A stretch of 31,170 bases of DNA, taken from the NCBI GenBank assembly GCA_002794735.1, contig NBAZ01000059.1, forward strand, positions 1 to 31,170, read 5' to 3'. Of the stretch, positions 18,581 to 26,001 are shown piece by piece. A program made the translations under genes and the position numbers. Numbering within the stretch: position 1 is the first letter of the stretch; each line of letters opens with the position of its first letter. The notes under the pieces were generated by a model. That model was not told where the DNA came from. It searched no databases and was given only the letters and a program-made list of their open reading frames with translations. This DNA is from Pyrrhoderma lamaoense. Lineage: Eukaryota > Basidiomycota > Agaricomycetes > Hymenochaetales > Hymenochaetaceae.

Positions 18581-18599
18581 TTATGAGCCTTGCGCTTTG
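18581..18599 (+). other. Copia A primer-binding site: initiator-Met half-tRNA
   Basis: TTATGAGCCTTGCGCTTTG starts two bases after the LTR. TTATGAGCC is the reverse complement of GGCTCATAA, the anticodon loop of fungal initiator tRNA-Met (anticodon CAT). The following bases roughly match the complement of its anticodon and D-stem side. Drosophila copia is primed by an iMet tRNA cut in the anticodon loop, and this layout matches that mechanism, not 3'-CCA priming. Confidence 0.8.
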
Positions 18600-19432
18600 A
18601 CAGAGCACACTTCAAGTAGCCTATCTAGACTGTTCACCCTCCAATTTGCAAGTCAATTGGAGTTCTCCTTAGAAGCTGATCGCATTTTCGACATTTTCGC
18701 GCCCGCATCTCCGCCGATCCGAACACGCAGTACCTCGATTGACAGATCTCGCGACCGCCGACAAGCCCGTCAAATCCGTGTCCGAATCCGCCCGCTCGAT
18801 CCCGAGTTATTGACACTTTTGTCACTAACACCTCAAAATCACCTCAAACAGCTTCATCCGCGTTTCACCTCATATCTCGGCCATCTCCAGGCCGATTCGC
18901 ACGCAACTCCGTGAACACCTAGACGCACCTCTGCACTACTAGCTTACTAAGTTGCATCCGATTCTGCCTAGCAGTTCTCCTCCAATCACGCGCTTTGGAT
19001 ACCAGCTCTGTTGCACTCTGTTTTAAGCTACTGTATTCCATTACTGTTGTTGGATCAGATAAACCTATAGATTGTGAAGCTTAGCCTGCTCAGCCTTAGT
19101 TCGCTGATTGTATCTACTGTCACCAGTAGTTACTTAAGCCAATAAGCCTCTCTCAATCAGCGGTGCCTCCGGGGACTTAACAGTCCAAGAGACCAGCACT
19201 GTCTTGCGGTTTCCTGTGTATACCTCAGTAATATAGGGTACTTAGCCTCTGCCACATTGTGTATTCATCTTAATCTGTATTCACAAGCCTATTCGGGCGT
19301 TTGGCGATTTTCCCTCATAACTGCTGACACAGAACTCGGACAGACCTCTAGTCTTGCACACTAGTAGCTGCACTAGTACACTACCTGCCCTCCAAGTTTC
19401 GCTCCAATCCCTCAACTCACTTCCTCTCAACA
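18600..19432 (+). other. Copia A 5' leader
   Basis: About 830 bases between the primer site and the gag ATG. The part at about 18690-18910 is clearly more GC-rich than its surroundings and is open in one frame (from a TTG at 18597). It has no ATG, and its frame is not shared with the sister copies, so I do not call a gene. The region should hold the packaging and dimerisation signals. Confidence 0.6.
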
Positions 19433-22048
19433 ATGCCTTCTCTCCCAAACCTCCCAAACCAGATTAAACTCAACTCCCAGAATTACTCACTCTGGAGAGA
19501 CAGTTTGGTTGCTACAGCTCGCTTTCTGAATCTATGGCGCATTATCAATAACAAAGAAGCAGTCCCAAGTGAAACAGACAAGCCAGATGACTATGAGGAC
19601 TATCAGCTTCGAAAAGACCAAGCTATTGCTCTTATTGAGCTCACTATTGAACCTGAACAGAGGATTCACATAGTTGCTAAACTTGAAGCTGAAGATCCTC
19701 ATGGCATGTGGACTGCTCTTGAGAATGCCCACAGACAGAAGAAGCCTGCCCAGCGCTTTAATGCTTATGAGAGACTGCTCTCTTTGCAGAAAACTGATGA
19801 GGAGTCACTTACTCAGTTTGCTGGTCGTGTGAGAGCTGCTCTACTCGATGTCCAGGCTCTCAGAGACAAATCTTTTACTCTGGAGCTTTTAGACGATGAG
19901 CTGGCTTCTATGGCATTGCTGAAAGGCCTTCCTGCTGAAAAATATGCAAATCTTCGCACCTCACTCCTCATGACCACCAATCTGTCCATGTCTGACCTCA
20001 CACAAGCACTTGCACTTGAGGAAGCAAACACAAACCAGTCTGCTTCTGATCTTGCACACAGAGCTTTCACCAAACCCACCAGTGGAAAGTCCTCTAAAGC
20101 GTCCAAACAGTGCACTTTCTGTGGCAGAAATGGTCATGAGTTGAGCCAGTGCTTTGACATGCGAAATGCAAGCAAGAAGAAGAAAGAGGAGTTGAAAAAC
20201 AACAAGGGCAAGGGCAAACCCCAGGAAGAAGCCAAGATTGTGGAAGAAGCTGATGCTGAATTTGCTGGAAATGCAAGTACCTCTGATTTCACCAATCCCC
20301 ATTCGCCTCTTCTGCTTAATGCCTCAACTGACTGGATCACAGACACAGGTGCCACTTGCCACATGACCCCACATCGCCACTGGTTCTCTAAATACACGCC
20401 CCAGAGAACACCAGTAAGGCTGGCAAATGATACAACAATCTACTCAGTTGGAATTGGCTCTGTGAAGTTTCAGGCAGTTGTGAATGGGAAAAGAGGGTGT
20501 CTACTTGAATTTCATCGTGTACTTCATGTTCCTGAACTAAAGAATAATCTATTATCTGTCTTGTATTTAACTCAAATTAAAGACTACATTGTCACTATCA
20601 CAAAAGACAAGATGCTGTTCAGAAGAAACAAGACTCTCTTGTTTACTGCCACAGTTAACTCGCGTTTTACTGGCATTCTAGATGGCACTGTTGTTCCAAT
20701 GACACAGTATGCCAACTTGGCCAACACTCTGCCTCTAGATTATGCTCTGTGGCATCGTCATTTTGGACACTTGAATGTACAGGACATTAGACGCATTTTC
20801 AAGCATCAGCTGGTATCTGGTGCAAAGCTGCACTCAGACACTCTCCCAGACCCAATTTGTGAACCCTGCATTGCAGGTAAACAAACTCGTGCAGATGTGC
20901 CCAAATCTGTTAATTCTAGACGTTCTGGTTTACTTGAGTTAATTCACTCTGACTTGCATGGTCCACTACCTGTTAAAAGCAGAGTGGGTGCTTACTGCTA
21001 TTGGATCACTTTCATAGATGATGCTAGCAGGTACTGGACTGTTGCACCACTCAGAAACAAGTCAGATGCATTTGCTGCTTTTAAAGCATTTAAAGCACTT
21101 GCAGAGAACCAGTTAAACGCTAGAATCAAGGCATTGCATGATGACAAAGGAGGAGAGTACATGTCAAAAGAATGGGATGAACTGTGCATCTCTTCTGGCA
21201 TACAGCGCTTTCACACTCTCAGAGCTGAACCACACCAAAATGGAGTTGCAGAAAGAGCAAACAGGACTATCAAAGAAGCAATTACTACTATGCTTAATGA
21301 GGCCTGTCTACCTTCGAGTTTCTGGTGGGATGCTGTATCTACTTTTACACACATCCACAATAGATCCCCCACTTCTGCTCTCAAAAACATCACTCCATAT
21401 GAACTGTGGTTCAAGAAGAAACCAGATGTGTCGCATTTTCGAGTTTTTGGTTGCACTGCTTATGTACACATTAAGTCTGACCAGAGAAAACAGCTTGAAT
21501 CTCATACACAGAAGTGTGTCTTCATTGGGTATCCATCTAACTTCAAAGGATGGCGGTTTTACAACCCAGACACAAAGAAAGAGATAATCAGCAACTCTGT
21601 TGTCTTTGATGAAAGAACACATTCTGGCACTTCCATGAGCAAAGTGGACTTGCAAGTACCAGGATTAACAGACTCTGTTGATCCGGTGGGAGAGTACAAT
21701 ACAGTGGATCTGCCAGAGCTGCCTGATACTTCTCAAACTACCACAAAACCCAAAAATGCGCCACAAAATCCAGTTGAGCAATCTGCCCCTTCTACTCCAA
21801 AACAAACTCCACCCTCTTCTCCACCTCAGCGGCCAGTTACACCTGAAACACCATTACTCCACTACAAGTACCACCCACTCCTGCTCCTCCCACTCGCCAT
21901 TTACCTCTCAGAAGATCCACAAGAACTAGAACTGCACCAGTACAATATTGGAATGTGCAACAACAACTTGAGCACAGACACAATATGCATTCTAGAGAGA
22001 ATTCACAGCAACCAGAGCTTGAAGCGCACAAGAAGAACAAGCTACTGA
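19433..22048 (+). CDS. gag-pol: Copia A gag-protease-integrase ORF
   Basis: ATG at 19433 in CAACAATGCC, an open frame of 871 codons. Domains: Copia-type gag (about 5-200, with LNSQNYSLWRDSLVATARFL at the start); nucleocapsid zinc knuckle CTFCGRNGHELSQC at 227-240; retropepsin with DTG at 304-306 (WITDTGATCHMT); GAG-pre-integrase zinc residues (LWHRHFGHL at about 439-447, then CEPCIAGKQ); integrase core with Asp 507 (HSDLHG), Asp 571 (HDDKGG) and Glu 607 (NGVAERANR), 35 residues between the last two. Near 21853 one G present in the sister copies is missing. The last ~65 codons are therefore out of frame, and the natural protein would run on to RT. Otherwise the ORF is intact, and it agrees closely with 25887-28520. 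Confidence 0.9.
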   Translation: MPSLPNLPNQIKLNSQNYSLWRDSLVATARFLNLWRIINNKEAVPSETDKPDDYEDYQLRKDQAIALIELTIEPEQRIHIVAKLEAEDPHGMWTALENAHRQKKPAQRFNAYERLLSLQKTDEESLTQFAGRVRAALLDVQALRDKSFTLELLDDELASMALLKGLPAEKYANLRTSLLMTTNLSMSDLTQALALEEANTNQSASDLAHRAFTKPTSGKSSKASKQCTFCGRNGHELSQCFDMRNASKKKKEELKNNKGKGKPQEEAKIVEEADAEFAGNASTSDFTNPHSPLLLNASTDWITDTGATCHMTPHRHWFSKYTPQRTPVRLANDTTIYSVGIGSVKFQAVVNGKRGCLLEFHRVLHVPELKNNLLSVLYLTQIKDYIVTITKDKMLFRRNKTLLFTATVNSRFTGILDGTVVPMTQYANLANTLPLDYALWHRHFGHLNVQDIRRIFKHQLVSGAKLHSDTLPDPICEPCIAGKQTRADVPKSVNSRRSGLLELIHSDLHGPLPVKSRVGAYCYWITFIDDASRYWTVAPLRNKSDAFAAFKAFKALAENQLNARIKALHDDKGGEYMSKEWDELCISSGIQRFHTLRAEPHQNGVAERANRTIKEAITTMLNEACLPSSFWWDAVSTFTHIHNRSPTSALKNITPYELWFKKKPDVSHFRVFGCTAYVHIKSDQRKQLESHTQKCVFIGYPSNFKGWRFYNPDTKKEIISNSVVFDERTHSGTSMSKVDLQVPGLTDSVDPVGEYNTVDLPELPDTSQTTTKPKNAPQNPVEQSAPSTPKQTPPSSPPQRPVTPETPLLHYKYHPLLLLPLAIYLSEDPQELELHQYNIGMCNNNLSTDTICILERIHSNQSLKRTRRTSY

Positions 22049-23828
22049 TGAGCAAGAAGCTGAACTTGCTATTGCTGAGAATGGTGGACTGAGCGAAGCA
22101 AAGATTGCACATCTTGTGTATACTGGTGTTGAGGACTTTGCACTCAATGTAGCTTGCAACACAGAGTATCTGACGTTTGAGCAAGCTTATGAGCATGTGT
22201 ATCTCACTACCAGTGGTTTCAAACAGTCACTGACTGAGGAAGAGCGCTTGAGATTTGGTCCTGAGCCCAAAACATGGAAAGAGATGCTAAAGCGACCAGA
22301 TGCAGCACAATGGATCCAAGCAGCACATGAGGAGATCCAAGCACTCTTGCAGAATGGGACTTGGACAGCAGAGGAGCTACCACAAGGGGAAAGCTGTTGG
22401 CAACAGATGGGTTTTCAAGCTCAAAAGAAAACCAGATGGTTCTATTGAGCGCTACAAAGCAAGACTTGTAGCAAAAGGGTTTTCTCAGCGCCCTGGCTTT
22501 GACTTTGATGACACATTCTCTCTAACTGCTAAGTGGGCTGCTTTGAGAACAATTATGGCAATTGAGGACTGGAACTCATCTTGCTGATATTTCCAATGAG
22601 TTTTTAAATGGTGATATTGACCATGAAGTTTACATGGAGATGCCAGAGGGTTATGATGTACTTGGACTCAATAAACCAGGTGCTGGTTATGTGCTTAAAC
22701 TGCTCAAAGCGTTATATGGGTTAAAACAGGCTGGCAGACAATGGTACAAGAAGTTGGACAGTACTTTGTCTTCAATGGGTTTCAACAAAATCAAGGTGGA
22801 TCATGCAATCTGGGTGTTTAAACAAGGAGATGTGCGGATTATTGTACCAGCTTATGTAGATGATCTTATGATTGCTACAAAAAAGCACTCTGATGCACAA
22901 AGAACACTTTCCCAGCTTCGCTCTCACTTCAAACTCAGAGACTTGGTCCCACTTCATTTATTCTTGGTGTGCAAGTGGAAAGAAATCGCTCTAAGCACTC
23001 TCTTTCACTTTCCCAGAAGCAGTACATTGTAGACTTGCTTCAAAACTACCACATGTCTGACTGTAAGCCTGTTGACACTCCACTTGACCCCAACCACCAG
23101 CTCTCCAAAGAACAAAGCCCCAAAACAGAAGAAGAGCGAATTAAGATGTGCAACTACCCATATGCACAACTTGTTGGCTCTCTAATGTACTTGGCCATTT
23201 GCACTCGCCCTGATATTTCATTTGCTGTTGGCAAACTTGGACAGTTCAGTTCAATCCTGGTCTTGCTCATTGGAAAGCTGCTCAACATCTGCTTCGCTAT
23301 TTACAAGGCACCAAAGACTACAAGTTGACTTATGCACCAGATCCCTCACAAACTGAGCTGTTCACAAGTTACACTGATGCAGACTTTGCTGGTGACAAGT
23401 CAACAAGAAAATCTACGAGTGGAATGGTGATAAAAATGGGAACTGGAGCAGTTAGCTGGTCTAGCAAGCTGCAAGGCATTGTAACACTGTCAACAACTGA
23501 GGCAGAATATGTAGCTGCAGTCACAGCAGGACAAGAGATCATTTGGCTTCGCTACTTGCTCACTGAACTTGGTTACAAGATGGATGGTCCCTCTACACTG
23601 TTTGTTGACAACAACTCAGCAGTACAAGTTGCAAAAAACCCAGAACACCATGGCAGAATCAAACACTTAGACCTGAGATACTACTGGCTCAGAGATCAAG
23701 TAAACATGGGTGTTATTCGGATTTTACACTTGAGAACAGATGAAATGCCTGCAGACTTGATGACGAAAGCACTGGGGAGAATCAAAGTGCAGTTGTTCAC
23801 AAAGATGATTGGATTGGCAGACTGCTAG
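21854..23828 (+). pseudogene. pol: Copia A reverse transcriptase and RNase H, frameshifted
   Basis: The rest of pol is readable only by changing frame about six times. An integrase-RT spacer in frame 3 (GVEDFALNVACNTEYLTFEQ, about 22125-22184) is followed by RT fingers in frame 1 ([19 protein letters not shown], about 22450-22506). RT palm in frame 2 has MPEGYDV, ALYGLKQAGRQWYKKLD and the catalytic YVDD (about 22853-22864). The thumb in frame 1 covers PYAQLVGSLMYLA. RNase H in frame 3 (23325-23828) has YTDADFAGDKSTRKSTSG, LSTTEAEYVA and FVDNNSAVQVAKNPEHHGR. Domain order and motifs are standard Copia. Most breaks are single-base losses or gains (for example an extra G near 22386, and two losses in GACTGGAACTC near 22568-22576). 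It is inactive as written, though some breaks may be sequence errors. Confidence 0.85.
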
Positions 23829-23831
23829 GAT

Positions 23832-23841
23832 CAGGTGGGAG
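23832..23841 (+). other. Copia A polypurine tract
   Basis: AGGTGGGAG directly precedes TGTTGAAATAAG of the 3' LTR, a few bases after the pol stop codon (TAG at 23826-23828). Confidence 0.75.
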
Positions 23842-24262
23842 TGTTGAAATAAGTGCTCCAGCACTCATGCACAATACCGGTTTTCATGACTTGTCATTTT
23901 TCATTTTTCATTTCTTATCTTATCTTATCCATCTTCTCTCACATGATCTCACATGATAACATGTGACCTCATGTGACTTCACATGACCACCTTAGTAATG
24001 GCTCATGTGATATTACTCAGCTGAGGTCTTTTAGCTATCACTTACTCAGCGAGTACTTTTAGCTGTAGCTTACTCATGTACTTGAGCACATTTAGCTAGT
24101 TGTATATATAGAGCATGTAGTCAGTGGTGAGAGGTCAACTGTCTTGCCCTCATCACCACTGACCCAGTACTTTGTACTTAGTGCCAGGCTGACTCTTGCA
24201 AGTTGTGCACTGTGTCTCAACAAGTGTGATACACAGTTTCCTCTCGTTCTCTGCGCTTCACA
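23842..24262 (+). repeat. Copia A 3' LTR (421 bp)
   Basis: Matches the 5' LTR without its 59-bp duplication. It keeps the 10-bp array (23939-23986), the 28-bp repeats, TATATATAG and the hairpin. It ends CTTCACA. The next bases, GCCAGCTC, belong to an inverted gag fragment and are neither a target duplication nor Gypsy2 sequence. Confidence 0.9.
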
Positions 24263-24732
24263 GCCAGCTCATCGTCTAAAAGCTCCAGAGTAAAAGATTT
24301 GTCTCTGAGAGCCTGGACATCGAGTAGAGCAGCTCTCACACGACCAGCAACTGAGTAAGTGACTCCTCATCAGTTTCTGCAAAGAGAGCAATCTCTCATA
24401 AGCATTAAAGCGCTGGCAGGCTTCTTCTGTCTGTGGGCATTCTCAAGAGCAGTCCACATGCCATGAGGATCTTCAGCTTCAAGTTTAGCAACTATGTGAA
24501 TCCTCTGTTCAGGTTCAATAGTGAGCTCAATAAGAGCAATAGCTTGGTCTTTTCGAAGCTGATAGTCCTCATAGTCATCTGGCTTGTCTGTTTCACTTGG
24601 GACTGCTTCTTTGTTATTGATAATGCGCCATAGATTCAGAAAGCGAGCTGTAGCAACCAAACTGTCTCTCCAGAGTGAGTAATTCTGGGAGTTGAGTTTA
24701 ATCTGGTTTGGGAGGTTTGGGAGAGAAGGCAT
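24263..24732 (-). pseudogene. gag: 5'-truncated-unit gag fragment (Copia unit B1)
   Basis: The minus-strand ATG at 24732 starts the same gag as 19433, covering about the first 155 residues. It is then cut where Copia A's LTR begins. Between about 24484 and 24545 its variants match Copia A (HIVAKLEA, EQRIHIV), not the neighbouring unit (HIVATLEA, EQRVHIV). Single bases are missing in several homopolymers (near 24348, 24376 and 24415), which breaks the frame near codon 130. It is the 5' end of a further unit whose remaining 3' part is absent. Confidence 0.85.
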
Positions 24733-25559
24733 TGTTGAGAGGGAGTGAGTGGAGGATTGGAGCGAAACTTGGAGGGCAGGTAGTGTACTAGTGCAGCTAC
24801 TAGTGTGCAAGACTAGAGGTTGTCTGAGTTCTGTGTCAGCAGTTATGAGGGAAAATCGCCAAACGCCGAATAGGCTTGTGAATACAGATTAAGATGAATA
24901 CACAATGTGCAGAGGCTAAGTACCCTATATTACTGAGGTATACACAGGAAACCGCAAGACAGTGCTGGTCTCTTGGACTGTTAAGTCCCCGGAGGCACCG
25001 CTGATTGAGAGAGGCTTATTGGCTTAAGTAACTACTGGTGACAGTAGATACAATCAGCGAACTAAGGCTGAGCAGGCTAAGCTTCACAATCTATAGGTTT
25101 ATCTGATCCAACAACAGTAATGGAATACAGTAGCTTAAAACAGAGTGCAACAGAGCTGGTATCCAAAGCGCGTGATTGGAGGAGAACTGCTAGCAGAATC
25201 GGATGCAACTTAGTAAGCTAGTAGTGCAGAGGTGCGTCTAGGTGTTCACGGAGTTGCGTGCGAATCGGCCTGGAGATGGCCGAGATATGAGGTGAAACGC
25301 GGATGAAGCTGTTTGAGGTGATTTTGAGGTGTTAGTGACAAAAGTGTCAATAACTCGGGATCGAGCGGGCGGATTCGGACACGGATTTGACGGCTTGTCG
25401 GCGGTCGCGAGATCTGTCAATCGAGGTACTGCGTGTTCGGATCGGCGGAGATGCGGGCGCGAAAATGTCGAAAATGCGATCAGCTTCTAAGGAGAACTCC
25501 AATTGACTTGCAAATTGGAGGGTGAACAGTCTAGATAGGCTACTTGAAGTGTGCTCTGT
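24733..25559 (-). other. Leader of Copia unit B1
   Basis: Minus-strand equivalent of the Copia A leader. Relative to the sister leader at 28521-29351 it lacks single bases in homopolymers near 24754, 24819, 24867, 24907 and 25191. No gene. Confidence 0.8.
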
Positions 25560-25578
25560 CAAAGCGCAAGGCTCATAA
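25560..25578 (-). other. iMet half-tRNA primer-binding site (unit B1)
   Basis: On the minus strand it reads the same TTATGAGCCTTGCGCTTTG as Copia A and lies two bases inside the LTR end. Confidence 0.8.
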
Positions 25579-25580
25579 CC

Positions 25581-26001
25581 TGTGAAGCGCAGAGAACGAG
25601 AGGAAACTGTGTATCACACTTGTTGAGACACAGTGCACAACTTGCAAGAGTCAGCCTGGCACTAAGTACAAAGTACTGGGTCAGTGGTGATGAGGGCAAG
25701 ACAGTTGACCTCTCACCACTGACTACATGCTCTATATATACAACTAGCTAAATGTGCTCAAGTACATGAGTAAGCTACAGCTAAAAGTACTCGCTGAGTA
25801 AGTGATAGCTAAAAGACCTCAGCTGAGTAATATCACATGAGCCATTACTAAGGTGGTCATGTGAAGTCACATGAGGTCACATGTTATCATGTGAGATCAT
25901 GTGAGAGAAGATGGATAAGATAAGATAAGAAATGAAAAATAAAAAATGACAAGTCATGAAAACCGGTATTGTGCATGAGTGCTGGAGCACTTATTTCAAC
26001 A
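25581..26001 (-). repeat. Copia LTR shared by units B1 and B2 (421 bp)
   Basis: Minus-oriented. Identical by eye to 29373-29793. It acts as the 5' LTR for unit B1 and directly abuts the truncated integrase of unit B2 (junction at 26001/26002), with no polypurine tract or RT/RNase H between. Confidence 0.9.

Larger units (their letters stand above)
18099..24262 (+). mobile_element. Copia A: Ty1/Copia LTR retrotransposon inside Gypsy2
   Basis: LTRs at 18099-18578 and 23842-24262 both start TGTTGAAATAAG and end in TTCACA. The iMet half-tRNA site follows the first and a purine tract precedes the second. Gene order gag-PR-IN-RT-RH identifies Copia. The left end cuts the RT of Gypsy2 (flank TCATG). 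The right flank is not Gypsy2 but an inverted gag fragment of the same Copia family, so the original 3' flank and the second target duplication are absent. The RT/RNase H half carries several frame changes. Confidence 0.9.

Noticed and set aside
18597..18914. 105-codon open frame in the Copia leader, rich in Arg/Pro
   Set aside because: It has no ATG (starts TTG). A one-base difference in the sister leaders moves the frame to a different peptide, so the reading is not conserved.
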